DNA of 61,029 nt from Archaeoglobus sp. JdFR-24 (GTDB lineage: Archaea > Halobacteriota > Archaeoglobi > Archaeoglobales > Archaeoglobaceae): NCBI GenBank assembly GCA_002011215.1, contig MTML01000048.1:13-61041 (forward strand). The letters are read 5' to 3'. Positions 9,518-18,633 of the stretch are shown one piece after another. Every line of letters starts with the position of its first letter. Position 1 is the stretch's first letter. The position numbers and the translations under genes were made by a program. The notes beneath the pieces were generated by a model. That model ran no database searches. It was not told where the DNA came from and saw only the letters and a program-made list of their open reading frames with translations.

Positions 9518-11948
9518 AGTAGTACCCCAGCTTAACTAAAAACTCATCCAGTTTCCTGACTTCCTCATCCCTCTCCATCTTCCACCGCTCTAAGGAAACG
9601 CTGTACTTGTCCCACAACTTCTCAAAAATCTTAATCAGCTCTTTCTTCTCAGCATTGAGGTATTTCTCCAGTTGCTGACTTACCAAATCGTAAAACTTCT
9701 CAAGGAGTAACTCTTTTGCCTCCAATTCAGTTAAAGATCCTCTCTTTTTCTTTACCTTTTTCTCAAGCTCTTCTTCTTTTACCTTCAATTCCTTCCTCAA
9801 TTTCCTCAGCTCTTTCTCTTTACTCTCCATCTTTTTGATCAAACTCTCCCACTTTGACGCCTCCTTAAGAGCGGACTCCTTCCAGCTTGCACGCAAATCT
9901 CTTACAATCTCCTTTAAATGATTCTTCACCTTACTGACAGTCTTCTTTCCATTCTCTTCTTCATCCCAGTCTTCAACCTCATCTAAAAGTTCATTGATTT
10001 CACCTTCAACCTCTGCAATCCTGCCCTCTAACTCTTCAATTTCCACTACATCTTGAGAAAAGAACTTCTCCCTAATTCTATCGTCTTCAATCAACCTCTT
10101 GCTCCAGCCAGAAGCCACGATCGTCTTAAAGTCATATCTAAGCTCTTCCCACCAGTTGACAAAAACGCCAGCAATCTTAAACTCATCCAGAACGCCAAGG
10201 GGCAAGAGTTTCTGTTTTAAGCTTTCCATTGCCCTGTTTCTGAAATCCCAGAGGTTGTTATTACCGTAAAAACCCTCTATCTCCTCCTTTACCTCTCCCC
10301 ACCACTCGTCCAGCTTTTCAAAATGCTCTGAGATTACTCCTTTTACTCCTTCGTAATTCTCAATAATCTTTTTTATCCTGCTTTTATCATCTATCTCCTT
10401 AAATTCAAAATACCTGCCATCCCTCTCCTTTAACAAGATCTCTGGATTGATTCTGAATTTCTCCATCTGCTTTCTGTAGGTTTCCATCTCTCTTTTTGGC
10501 ACTCCACCAACTAAGTGGGCATGGACATCTTCAATCTCTGGATCTGGAGAATTGTCAACGTACCTCCTTATGTTCAGGTTAAAATCGTTCTCTTCAATCT
10601 CCTTAATATCCACAAGCCTTGAATACTTTGGAATTTCCAGCTTATTCTCAAAAACTGTAACAATTTTCTCAATGTCCTCTGGTCTGAGATAATTCTGATT
10701 CCGCCCCTCACCGTATTCCCTGTCGGCATTTATGAACAGAATCTTGTTCTTGAGGTGTGAGGGCTTTTTCTTGTTTATGACTACGATGCAGGCAGGTATG
10801 CCTGTGTTATAGAACAGCTTTGGCGGTAAACCGATTATTGCCTCAATCAGGTCATCCTTAACAATCCCCTCTCTTATCACCTTCTCCTGCCCACCTCTGA
10901 ACAAAACGCCATGGGGCATTACGGTTGCCATTATACCATCATCCTTCAAACTTGCAATCATGTGCTGTAAGAACATCAAATCTGCTTTTTTCCCTCCTTC
11001 TGGAGTAAATCCATACTTGAACCTTTCAGGATACTGCATGTTTGCTTTTGTGTAATTCTGAGAAAAAGGAGGATTGGCCAAAACCCTGTCAAATCGCTTT
11101 ATATATCCATTCTCTTTGAACATTGGGGAGGTAAGAGTATCTTCATTCTCTATGTGGGCATCGGGAATGCCATGCAAAATCATGTTCATCTTGCATATTG
11201 ACCACGTAACCCCATTCAACTCCTGACCATACAGAGCCAGATCTCTCGGATCCTGCCCCTGCTCCTCAACATACTGCCTTGATTCTATAAGAAAACCACC
11301 CGAACCCACAGTAGGGTCATAAACGGTCATGCCTTCTAGTGGTTTCACTAATCTGACCATTAGCTTTTTCACATGTGGAGGTGTGTAGAATTCACCGCCC
11401 TTTTTGCCTGCCGAATCAGCAAACTCTTTAAGAAGATATTCGTAGGCTGCTCCCAGTAAATCAGGAAATTCAAAATCCTCGTTTCTTAACCTGTATCTGT
11501 TGAAGTGATGGATTAAATCCACAAGCTGCTGATCTTTGAGGCGGGTTTTCCCCTTCACGGCATTGAAATCTATATGTTTCAAAACACCTTCCAGTTCAGG
11601 ATTATGCTCTTCCAGAGTCGCAAGAGCCTTGTTTAATTGATTCCCCACATCCTCCTTCAGTTTTAGAATGTTTTCCCATCTCGCCCTTTCCGGAACAAAA
11701 AAGGTATCATCGTATAGATTGGGGTCTTCAATAAGTTCTTCTACCTCTTTGTCAGAAAATCCCTGAGCTTTGAATTTCTCTCTAAGCTCTTCCTGCTTTG
11801 CCTCAAAGACATCAGAGACACGCTTTAAAAATAACATGCCAAATATGTATTCTTTGTATTCGGAGGCATCCATCTTGCCTCTCAGAATGTCCGCGGCTTT
11901 GAACAGGTGAGTTTCAAGTTGTTTTAATGTTATCTTTCCGTTAATCAT
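9504..11948 (-). CDS. hsdM: Type I restriction-modification methyltransferase subunit
   Basis: N6-adenine methyltransferase subunit of the type I enzyme. SAM-binding motif I ([11 protein letters not shown]) is near residue 212-222 and catalytic motif IV (NPPF) near 292. The N-terminal HsdM_N helices begin with the first residues ([21 protein letters not shown]). At 814 residues it is some 250-300 longer than a usual HsdM: the extra C-terminal part, from about 560, is rich in Lys and Glu and predicted as coiled coil. The start is well supported by an AAGGAGATC ribosome site 5 nt before ATG. First gene of the minus-strand operon. Confidence 0.94.
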   Translation of the reverse strand: MINGKITLKQLETHLFKAADILRGKMDASEYKEYIFGMLFLKRVSDVFEAKQEELREKFKAQGFSDKEVEELIEDPNLYDDTFFVPERARWENILKLKEDVGNQLNKALATLEEHNPELEGVLKHIDFNAVKGKTRLKDQQLVDLIHHFNRYRLRNEDFEFPDLLGAAYEYLLKEFADSAGKKGGEFYTPPHVKKLMVRLVKPLEGMTVYDPTVGSGGFLIESRQYVEEQGQDPRDLALYGQELNGVTWSICKMNMILHGIPDAHIENEDTLTSPMFKENGYIKRFDRVLANPPFSQNYTKANMQYPERFKYGFTPEGGKKADLMFLQHMIASLKDDGIMATVMPHGVLFRGGQEKVIREGIVKDDLIEAIIGLPPKLFYNTGIPACIVVINKKKPSHLKNKILFINADREYGEGRNQNYLRPEDIEKIVTVFENKLEIPKYSRLVDIKEIEENDFNLNIRRYVDNSPDPEIEDVHAHLVGGVPKREMETYRKQMEKFRINPEILLKERDGRYFEFKEIDDKSRIKKIIENYEGVKGVISEHFEKLDEWWGEVKEEIEGFYGNNNLWDFRNRAMESLKQKLLPLGVLDEFKIAGVFVNWWEELRYDFKTIVASGWSKRLIEDDRIREKFFSQDVVEIEELEGRIAEVEGEINELLDEVEDWDEEENGKKTVSKVKNHLKEIVRDLRASWKESALKEASKWESLIKKMESKEKELRKLRKELKVKEEELEKKVKKKRGSLTELEAKELLLEKFYDLVSQQLEKYLNAEKKELIKIFEKLWDKYSVSLERWKMERDEEVRKLDEFLVKLGYYYGQG

Positions 11949-12320
11949 TTTGATCTCCTTGTTAATAATGTTCTACATCTCATTTATCTGTCTTTCGAAT
12001 ATTGGATTTTATTGCAACTCAAATAAGTTTGACAGGAAATATTTTGACAGTGCTATGGGAGGATAAATAATTTTAAACCCTAACTCTGACTGTTTCACGC
12101 AACAGTCTTTTGAAAAAGCTGTGCAATCAGTGATTTATGCCAAAAAACGTTGATGCGATGATTTTTTCTCTCAAAGAATATTCCCCAATTACGTAGTGAG
12201 GTGGAGTTATTGCCGAATTCACAGAAATTAGTATTTCAGGTATCTGGTAATGGATAGAGGTAACAAAATTTAAGATTATCAATATAAAGCATACTGTCTA
12301 AATCGTGTGGAGTTAGAGGG
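11949..12320. other. Intergenic stretch upstream of hsdM
   Basis: About 370 nt with no convincing gene. The first 100 nt must hold the hsdM promoter; on the minus strand there are several AT-rich candidates but no clear single TATA box. On the plus strand a short frame from about 12138 (MPKNVDAMIFSLKEY) ends after 20 codons in two stops and continues coding-like for a little further. This may be decayed coding DNA, but it cannot be assigned. Confidence 0.5.
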
Positions 12321-12831
12321 TTAAAGTCTTTCTTCAGGAATCATAACCGTATAGCTTCCACTTTCCACGTCTTTTTGAAGTTCCCTTACCCCCATGCCAA
12401 GACCATAACAGAAAATTTTCCTGTCTGGTTTGATCTTGATGAATACAACTTCGTCTTTAACTGGTTTGATGGATTGAGTTAGCATCATTTTCAGAATTCT
12501 TTTCTGGCTGAATGCCTTTTGACCTCAGGATCATCAAAAGGCAGGATTTCAGCAGTTCCCTGCAATTGCACGGTCGAATCCGGGACAAATCGAAGGTAAT
12601 AATGTGGAAAAGGTACAATAAATGAGACATACGGATTACTCTTGATATTTCGAACTTTCTTGTAGCTTTTACCGGTTAAAATGTAAAGCGAAAATTTGGA
12701 TTCAGCAGAGACCCATAAAGGACTCCCGTCAGGTGAGGTCTTCCCTCTGGATTTATGGTGCCAATAATTCCGAAGGTCTTTTTTCGTAGCTGTCTCTCCA
12801 CAAAATCAAATGTTATAGAACGTTCTGGCAT
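12321..12831 (-). pseudogene. Pyridoxamine 5'-phosphate oxidase-like protein, two frameshifts
   Basis: Starting at the ATG at 12831, which follows a good GAGGAGAG ribosome site, the frame reads like the start of an FMN-binding split-barrel protein (FGIIGTINPEGRPHLTGVLY). It then meets a stop at 12676. A second frame continues with LYILTGKSYKKVRNIKSNPY and VSFIVPFPHYYLRF to a stop at 12491, and a third with KPVKDEVVFIKIKPDRKIF to a stop at 12321. Joined, they make one normal-length protein of about 165 residues. Two frameshifts imply the gene is dead unless they are sequencing errors. Confidence 0.75.
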
Positions 12832-13003
12832 AAAATCTCTCCTCTCGGGTTAACACCTTTTCAGGAGTTTTCTCATTATTTGTGCTACATAAGGTTAAAT
12901 CTTTTCCTTCGACCCCATCTGTTATGTTACTTCCCATTTTTTTGGCATAATCAATGAGCTTATCTATGTTTAAATCCTCCTTTGCAAGAGAGAATGTTTT
13001 CAT
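12806..13003 (-). CDS. Small ORF of unknown worth
   Basis: A 65-codon frame (start MKTFSLAKEDLNIDKLIDYAKKMG) that ends inside the start of the oxidase pseudogene. The first 25 residues look like a helix found in archaeal antitoxins and regulators; the rest does not look like a folded protein. It lies in decaying DNA and overlaps a gene with a better ribosome site, so it may be a gene remnant or chance. Confidence 0.25.
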   Translation of the reverse strand: MKTFSLAKEDLNIDKLIDYAKKMGSNITDGVEGKDLTLCSTNNEKTPEKVLTREERFYARTFYNI

Positions 13004-13239
13004 GACCTATGCCATGTCACAACAGTACTTTGGTTTGTATAGGTCTGCATTGTTTCTTCCTATCCGGGATACTGACCGGATAATCCAATACATTCAGTTC
13101 TGTGAATCCAGAAAATTCTCTTTAGATACAAGGGCAACTCTGAGCTTCGCTCAGGGCAAGAGGTTTTTAGTTTTTCAGGAACTTTACAATAAATAAAAGA
13201 TTAATATGATCCAATCTTAATAACTCTGCAGGTGAAACC
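13004..13239. other. Intergenic stretch with a perfect hairpin
   Basis: No gene seen. At 13140-13154 there is a 6-bp perfect stem (CTGAGC/GCTCAG) with a TTC loop, followed 11 nt later by a T run, a possible terminator on the plus strand. An 80-codon plus-strand frame (12954-13196) has no protein character. Confidence 0.4.
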
Positions 13240-13569
13240 ATGAATCCCGAGATTGAAAAAATTTTCAGAAATGAAGAAGTAGAAATAGTAAAAATCAAAA
13301 TAAAGGGCAGAGATTTTACCGGCATCAAAATAAATCTACCAAATGCTCCCCTGATTGTAATCGAGAGCAAAGAGCTTATTATTGGTTGTGGCTATATAGA
13401 TGCTGACGTAATGGAAAAAGTGGGGAATGCGGCATGCATCGTTACTGGAGTTAAAACGTTCGAAGATGTATTGAAGGCCGAAATCAAAACAATCACATCG
13501 AAAGCAGCAAAACTTGGCATTAAACCGGGGATGCCTGTGATAAGCGCGATTGAAATGCTTTCTGACTGA
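13240..13569 (+). CDS. DUF1805 family protein
   Basis: A 109-residue protein matching the DUF1805 (YunC-like) family by its pattern: a hydrophobic strand ending in GCGYIDADVMEKVGNAA near residue 49-65, then GVKTFEDVL and a closing LGIKPGMPVISAIEML. Such proteins occur in bacteria and archaea, and their function is not established. Cys49 in the conserved GCGY turn may be functional. The gene stands alone between the decayed strip and a convergent regulator gene 50 nt downstream. Confidence 0.8.
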   Translation: MNPEIEKIFRNEEVEIVKIKIKGRDFTGIKINLPNAPLIVIESKELIIGCGYIDADVMEKVGNAACIVTGVKTFEDVLKAEIKTITSKAAKLGIKPGMPVISAIEMLSD

Positions 13570-13620
13570 TTTTCTGATCGTTTCAACCCTTATTCAACCC
13601 TTATCTTTTTTACTTTCGAA

Positions 13621-13923
13621 TCATCTTATAACAAAGACAGACTCTTCAATCCTCTCACTCTTACATGCCGGACATTTGCTTACCTTAGGCTTTCTCACCT
13701 CAAAACCACACCTCTTGCATTTTGGTGGGATCATCACAACTTCCACACCCTTCCTCTTGAGAGCCCTTGCAGCCTTCTCAATGCTCGAGTAAACTTCCCT
13801 TTCCATTTTGGGGTGAAGATCCAGAACTCTGCAAATCTCCTTTACAGTTATGCCCTCTCTTCGCTCTATGAGGAGGTCGATTATCTGCTCAACGAGTGTT
13901 TTTACTTCTTTAATCTCCTTCAA
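13621..13923 (-). CDS. Archaeal regulator with winged helix and zinc ribbon
   Basis: A 100-residue protein. The N-terminal 65 residues look like a winged-helix domain (ITVKEICRVLDLHPKMEREVY). The C-terminus is a four-cysteine zinc ribbon: CKRCGF near residue 70 and CPACKSE near 88. This matches the small predicted archaeal transcription regulators grouped as COG3357. It is divergent from ilvC with about 120 nt between the start codons, so it could act on ilvC, but no operator was recognised. Confidence 0.8.
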   Translation of the reverse strand: MKEIKEVKTLVEQIIDLLIERREGITVKEICRVLDLHPKMEREVYSSIEKAARALKRKGVEVVMIPPKCKRCGFEVRKPKVSKCPACKSERIEESVFVIR

Positions 13924-14006
13924 CCCTCATCCTCCTGCAACTTTACGGCTTTGAAATTTTTTACCGGTGAAACCCCTTTTAATGTTAAATCAAAATCAAA
14001 AGAAAT

Positions 14007-14014
14007 CTATATAA
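14007..14014 (+). promoter_or_regulatory. TATA box of ilvC
   Basis: CTATATAA lies about 35 nt before the ilvC ATG at 14046. An archaeal start site about 25 nt downstream would leave a short leader of roughly 10 nt holding the GGTGG ribosome site. Confidence 0.6.
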
Positions 14015-14045
14015 GTTGTTTGCTATTACTAAGCTCGGTGGTTGT

Positions 14046-15050
14046 ATGGCGAAGATTTATTACGAGGAAGATGCGAATCTTGATGTTTTGAAGGGGAAGA
14101 GAATCGCAATTATTGGTTATGGGAGTCAGGGACACGCACACGCTCAGAATCTAAGGGATTCAGGTCTGGATGTTGTTGTGGCTGATAAAAAGGGTACAAG
14201 AAACTGGGATATGGCTGTTAAAGATGGGTTTGAAGTGAAGGAGGTTGCAGAGGCTGTTAAAGAATCTCAGGTTATAATGTTCCTGGTGCCTGACAACATC
14301 CAGCCAGCAGTTTTCTATGAAAGCATAAACGATAATCTCAATGAGAGAGACATGCTGATGTTCGCCCATGGCTTCAACATCCATTACAACCAGATCATCC
14401 CCCCCAAATTCGTTGATGTTACCATGATAGCCCCCAAGGGTCCTGGACACATCGTGAGGAGAATGTATACTGATGGGATAGGAGTTCCTGCCCTTGTGGC
14501 AGTTTATCAGGATTATACTGGAAATGCACTTGAAAAGGCCCTTGCCTATGCAAAGGGAATTGGAGCAACCAGAGCTGGAGTTATAGAAACCACGTTTAAA
14601 GAAGAGACAGAAACAGACCTCTTCGGTGAGCAGGTTGATCTATGTGGTGGGGTTGCCGAGATGATCAAAGCCTCCTTCGACATTCTCGTTGAAGCAGGCT
14701 ATCAACCAGAAATAGCATACTTTGAGGTTCTCCACGAGCTCAAGCTTATAATCGACCTGATCTATGAGGGTGGAATTTACGCAATGTGGTATTCAGTCAG
14801 TGATACAGCAAAATATGGTGGTATGACCAGAGGAAAGAGGATAATAACCGAGCAGACGAGAGAAGAAATGAGGAAAATACTGAAAGAAATCCAGACTGGT
14901 GAATTTGCGAGGGAATGGATCCTCGAAAACCAGGCAAACAGACCCGTATTCAAAAAGCTTCTTGAAATGGAGAAGAACCACCCCATTGAAAAGGTGGGAA
15001 GAGAACTGAGAAAAATGATGCCCTGGCTGAAAGGCATCGACATTGAATAA
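14046..15050 (+). CDS. ilvC: Ketol-acid reductoisomerase
   Basis: Second step of valine, leucine and isoleucine synthesis: Mg-dependent rearrangement and NAD(P)H reduction of acetolactate or acetohydroxybutyrate. The N-terminal Rossmann motif [17 protein letters not shown] begins near residue 24. The catalytic metal ligands lie in [10 protein letters not shown] near 190, with the second-half helix [13 protein letters not shown] near 230. At 334 residues it is a class I short form. The start is placed at the ATG at 14046 after GGTGG; a frame extension to 14016 would include the promoter side and is rejected. Single gene, no other ilv/leu genes nearby. Confidence 0.96.
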   Translation: MAKIYYEEDANLDVLKGKRIAIIGYGSQGHAHAQNLRDSGLDVVVADKKGTRNWDMAVKDGFEVKEVAEAVKESQVIMFLVPDNIQPAVFYESINDNLNERDMLMFAHGFNIHYNQIIPPKFVDVTMIAPKGPGHIVRRMYTDGIGVPALVAVYQDYTGNALEKALAYAKGIGATRAGVIETTFKEETETDLFGEQVDLCGGVAEMIKASFDILVEAGYQPEIAYFEVLHELKLIIDLIYEGGIYAMWYSVSDTAKYGGMTRGKRIITEQTREEMRKILKEIQTGEFAREWILENQANRPVFKKLLEMEKNHPIEKVGRELRKMMPWLKGIDIE

Positions 15051-15120
15051 CTCAGAGATCATGCTGAATAACAACTAATGCTGAATAACAACTATACCCA
15101 CATCAATTTTTTCACCTTCT

Positions 15121-15846
15121 GTGAAAACTCAAGCTATGACATGCAAAAATCCGGAAAATCCAGATATTGCTACTGAGAAATCGGAAACCAGAGACCCTGC
15201 GTCCATTCTCGGATGGGAGAAGCTCCTTGAAATTATGGAAAACGAATCAGCTAAGCGGAGAGCCCCCGTCCTCACGCTGAAGAATTTTTTAAATGAACCC
15301 TTTCAGCACCTTGTTTTTGCAGTTCTGAGTGCGAGAACCAGGGATGAACAGACGGTTGTTGCAGCAAGAAAACTCTTTGAAAGAATAAAAACCCCGGAAG
15401 AGCTTGCAAAATTACCTCTGGAGGAAATAGAGAAACTCATAAGTAATGCGGGATTCTACAGAAATAAAGCTGAAAATTTGAAGGCCATGGCAAAGATTCT
15501 GGTGGAGAATTACAACTCCGAGGTACCTGACACCTACCACGAGCTTATAAAATTGCCCGGAGTGGGAAGAAAAACAGCAAATGTAGTCCTTGCTTACGCC
15601 TTCGGGAAAAACACCATAGCAGTCGACACCCATGTTCACAGAATCGCCAATAGACTCGGGATGGTAAATACGAAAAAGCCCGAAGAAACAGAAGAAAACC
15701 TCAAAAAAATAGTTCCAGATAATCTCTGGAAGAGAGTGAACAAAGCATTTGTTGGTTTTGGTCAGAGTGTATGCAGGCCTTTGAAACCACTCTGCAATGA
15801 GTGTCCAATCGAACAGTACTGCCCGAAAATTATCTCAGGAAAATGA
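15121..15846 (+). CDS. nth: Endonuclease III, base-excision repair
   Basis: DNA glycosylase/AP lyase for oxidised pyrimidines. The helix-hairpin-helix LPGVGRKTANVVL holds the catalytic Lys, and the catalytic Asp is in AVDTHVHRIANRLG. A C-terminal [4Fe-4S] cluster loop has the spacing C-x6-C-x2-C-x5-C (CRPLKPLCNECPIEQYC). The annotated GTG start at 15121 gives a 30-residue N-terminal tail; an ATG at 15136 is an alternative, and no strong ribosome site decides between them. Converges on prs. Confidence 0.94.
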   Translation: MKTQAMTCKNPENPDIATEKSETRDPASILGWEKLLEIMENESAKRRAPVLTLKNFLNEPFQHLVFAVLSARTRDEQTVVAARKLFERIKTPEELAKLPLEEIEKLISNAGFYRNKAENLKAMAKILVENYNSEVPDTYHELIKLPGVGRKTANVVLAYAFGKNTIAVDTHVHRIANRLGMVNTKKPEETEENLKKIVPDNLWKRVNKAFVGFGQSVCRPLKPLCNECPIEQYCPKIISGK

Positions 15847-15880
15847 ACAATGCAGGAATTAATAAAATTCAGGGTAACTA

Positions 15881-15910
15881 GATAGGTGCAGGAACGAAAC
15901 AGCACCTATC
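15881..15910. terminator. Inverted repeat between convergent nth and prs
   Basis: A perfect 9-bp inverted repeat (GATAGGTGC ... GCACCTATC, 12-nt loop) sits between the ends of nth and prs and overlaps the prs stop codon. Its place suggests a two-way terminator or mRNA-end structure. Confidence 0.5.
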
Positions 15911-16751
15911 CAAGACTCATTAATTTCTCAGCAATCTTCTCAGCCACACTGATTTTACTTACTTCTCTCTCTATCGTATCTGTGGCTGTAACCTCGGCTA
16001 TACCTGAGCTGTAAAGTTTGTTCAGAGCATATCCAGCCATTACTGCGTGGACACAGGTAGCATCAACCCTCTTCGCTCCAAGATTCTGCAGAATTCTGGA
16101 TGCCTCGATTATAGTGCCTCCCGTACTTATTATATCGTCAACTATCAGAACGTGTTTTCCTTCCACGTCCATCTCCTTGGGACTCATCTCCACGGTTGTT
16201 GCATCAACCCTCTTCTTCTCCAGATAGTCATATTCGCACCCCGCAACCTTTGCAGCCACTCTGACTCTTTCAAGTGAACCGAGGTCCGGAGAAATCATTA
16301 TTACATCTCTATCTTTATACCTCTGCCCTATCACGGGCATAGCATCTACCTCGCTAAGCCTCTTGAAATACTCCGCAGCCTTTCGGCTGTGAATGTTGAC
16401 AGAAATGACATTGTCTGTGTAGCTCTCTATTATTCTGGCGATCGCTCTTACGCTTATACACTCTCCCTCAAAAAACTTTCTATCCTGCCTCGCATACCCG
16501 AAATATGGTATTACAGCAATCTTTTCGACATCTTCAAGCGCGTCGAGCATCAGGGTGAGAAAAATCAAATCATCATTCGAACAAAGGCTCTGGACGATGA
16601 CAACCCTATCATCACTCTTAAACCCATCTACCCTGACATAAAGCTCTCCATCTGGAAATTTTTTAAATTCAGCTTTGAGCAGCTCAGCATCCAGCAAATC
16701 TGAAACCCTTCTTCCAAGAGAGGGGGATGAGGGACCACACAGTATTTTCAT
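15906..16751 (-). CDS. prs: Ribose-phosphate pyrophosphokinase (PRPP synthase)
   Basis: Makes PRPP from ribose 5-phosphate and ATP for purine, pyrimidine, His and Trp synthesis. Conserved pieces in order: FPDGELYVRVDG near residue 33, the ATP-site YARQDRKFFEGE near 93-104, and the PRPP-binding loop VDDIISTGGTI near 205-215. At 281 residues it is the short archaeal form, near 280-290, lacking part of the bacterial allosteric regions. The ATG start gives the usual MKILCGPSS N-terminus. Confidence 0.95.
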   Translation of the reverse strand: MKILCGPSSPSLGRRVSDLLDAELLKAEFKKFPDGELYVRVDGFKSDDRVVIVQSLCSNDDLIFLTLMLDALEDVEKIAVIPYFGYARQDRKFFEGECISVRAIARIIESYTDNVISVNIHSRKAAEYFKRLSEVDAMPVIGQRYKDRDVIMISPDLGSLERVRVAAKVAGCEYDYLEKKRVDATTVEMSPKEMDVEGKHVLIVDDIISTGGTIIEASRILQNLGAKRVDATCVHAVMAGYALNKLYSSGIAEVTATDTIEREVSKISVAEKIAEKLMSLG

Positions 16752-16872
16752 GAGCTGAAATTTTTATTCGAACTATTAAAGATTTGCCAAAGGTGGATTG
16801 CCACCACTATCTTTCTCACTATCTTTATCGATATCAACCTGAAATTAAACCTGAATCTGAAGCCTGCAAAGC

Positions 16873-17568
16873 CTAAATCTCCCCCCTCCTGACAACCTCT
16901 ATCGGTATCTCACCGTTATGCACAGATGTTGCTATTAACACTCCCCGACATCCCATATCTCTTGCCCTCTCAACATCCTCCATTGATTTAACACCACCTC
17001 CGACAAAAACGGGATTGTGCGACACATCAAGCACTTTTTCTATCAGTTCCCAGTCCAGAGAAGAGGATGTTCCCACTCTCCGCAATGTAAGGATTATCAC
17101 TCCTTTCAGCCTGTATGAGTTGAGATATTCAATAACCTCCATGCAGTCTCCAAAGTTCGAGGATGCATCCATCAGTTCATCAAGGATATCCACACTTACT
17201 GTTATCCTTCTGAGGTCATCCAACCCTTCAAGCTGCCTCACATCAAAGGTCTCAGTCCCTACAACTGGATTGAAATCGAGTTCGGGCAATTCCTTACTTT
17301 CTCTAAATCCACAATCTGCGATAAGATCCTTAACGTATCTTTTGATTTTCAGAATCGTCCCGAAGTTATCCCCCTTCCTCATAATCCTGTCAAGATCTGC
17401 AATGTAAACGTATTTTGGTTTTACACTCTGAATGACTTCTACTGGTGATGAGGAATTAACGATACTGCTGAACTCATTTATTGGCCTGTAAGCAGCTCTC
17501 TCACCCCTCTCCCCTCTGACAACAAGACCATTCATTATATCGAGGACGAAATAGATTAAACAGCCCAT
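16873..17568 (-). CDS. HisA/HisF-like TIM-barrel protein (COG1411)
   Basis: A 231-residue TIM barrel related to ProFAR isomerase HisA but of the separate COG1411 group. It has YIADLDRIMRKGDN near residue 75 in place of the HisA catalytic loop, and a C-terminal phosphate-binding VGGGVKSMEDVERARDMG. COG1411 proteins occur in methanogens, Archaeoglobus and H4MPT-using methylotrophs, near cofactor genes; the reaction is not known to me. Here it is divergent from mfnB with 232 nt between the two starts, which supports a link with methanofuran or a related C1 cofactor. It is not assigned to histidine synthesis. Confidence 0.8.
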   Translation of the reverse strand: MGCLIYFVLDIMNGLVVRGERGERAAYRPINEFSSIVNSSSPVEVIQSVKPKYVYIADLDRIMRKGDNFGTILKIKRYVKDLIADCGFRESKELPELDFNPVVGTETFDVRQLEGLDDLRRITVSVDILDELMDASSNFGDCMEVIEYLNSYRLKGVIILTLRRVGTSSSLDWELIEKVLDVSHNPVFVGGGVKSMEDVERARDMGCRGVLIATSVHNGEIPIEVVRRGEI

Positions 17569-17800
17569 GACAAAAAGTATGAAAAGGACCTAATTAGATT
17601 TTTCGCGGTCAATATTCCTGGATAGCCAGGAATGGAATTTTTTGACTGAAAACTCAGAATTTTAGTGTTATAGTATGTGGTGTCTGAGGCATCAGACTGA
17701 GCAGGAATCCATTTTTAATACAGTATTTGATTATAAATAATGACAATTATAAAATAACAAAATCAACACATATAAATATCTTGATTTTGGGCAACCTTTA
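17569..17800. promoter_or_regulatory. Divergent promoter region with two perfect hairpins
   Basis: Between the COG1411 gene and mfnB. At 17614-17633 an 8-bp perfect inverted repeat (ATTCCTGG/CCAGGAAT, 4-nt spacer), and at 17682-17697 a 6-bp one (GTCTGA/TCAGAC, 4-nt spacer). Either could be an operator for a shared regulator. The mfnB TATA box TATAAATA is at 17771-17778, 30 nt before its ATG, so the mfnB mRNA is probably leaderless or nearly so. Confidence 0.5.
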
Positions 17801-18511
17801 ATGATAAGGGTCCTGGTAAGTCCAATGAGTGTTGAAGAAGCAATTGAATGTTTAAAGGGTGGAGCAGATATTATTGACGTAAAAAATCCTAAAGAAGGAT
17901 CCTTAGGTGCTAATTTTCCATGGGTAATCAGTGAGATAGGTGAACTGGTTAAAAAAGAGGGCAAAGAGTTGAGCGCAACTACAGGCGATCTGGATTTCAA
18001 GCCCGGTACTGCAAGTCTTGCAGCCCTCGGAGCAGCAGTCGCGGGTGCGGATTACATTAAAGTAGGACTTTTTGGAGTCAGGAGCACTCAGGAAGCTTTT
18101 GAAGTGTTATCAAATGTGACAAAGGCTGTGAAGGACTATGATTCAGACAAAAAGGTGGTCGGAGCTGCTTATGCTGATTTTAAGAGAATAAATGCAATTT
18201 CACCCTTTGATCTTCCTGAAGCAGGTCAGAAGGCTGAAGTGGATGGTATTATGATTGACACAGCAATAAAAGATGGACATACACTTTTTGATCATATGAC
18301 CTTCGACGAACTGGGGAGATTTGTAACAGATGCGAGAGAGAATGGAATGTTCTGTGCTCTTGCCGGCTCTCTTGACTGGAAACATATTGAACAACTCAAG
18401 AAGCTGGCACCGGACATAATTGGGGTCAGAACAATAGTTTGTGAGAGTGGGAGACAATCTAAAATAAAAAGTGAACTTGTGGAGAAGTTGATGTCTAAAA
18501 TTCGCGACTGA
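17801..18511 (+). CDS. mfnB: (5-formylfuran-3-yl)methyl phosphate synthase
   Basis: First committed step of methanofuran synthesis: two glyceraldehyde 3-phosphate molecules condense to the furan precursor. The sequence has the family hallmark DVKNPKEGSLGA near residue 26-37 with the Schiff-base Lys at 28, and a second Lys in ADYIKVGLFG near 86. A closing TIM-barrel segment reads LAGSLDWKHIEQLKKLAPDIIGVR. At 236 residues it is full length. It starts at the first ATG after a TATA box. Methanofuran carries C1 units in methanogens and in the Archaeoglobus oxidative acetyl-CoA pathway. Confidence 0.93.
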   Translation: MIRVLVSPMSVEEAIECLKGGADIIDVKNPKEGSLGANFPWVISEIGELVKKEGKELSATTGDLDFKPGTASLAALGAAVAGADYIKVGLFGVRSTQEAFEVLSNVTKAVKDYDSDKKVVGAAYADFKRINAISPFDLPEAGQKAEVDGIMIDTAIKDGHTLFDHMTFDELGRFVTDARENGMFCALAGSLDWKHIEQLKKLAPDIIGVRTIVCESGRQSKIKSELVEKLMSKIRD

Positions 18512-18633
18512 AATTCATGGATAATAATTCAGTGAAGTGGTGGATATTGTGGCATGTCAAATAACCTATTCGGGATTGTAATCAATGCTATAAATCAGCT
18601 TAACACCGCCTGAACTGCCTGAAACCCCCTCAT

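Noticed and set aside
16873..17568. HisA of histidine synthesis
   Set aside because: Although related to HisA, the protein has the COG1411 pattern, and its neighbour is mfnB rather than his genes.
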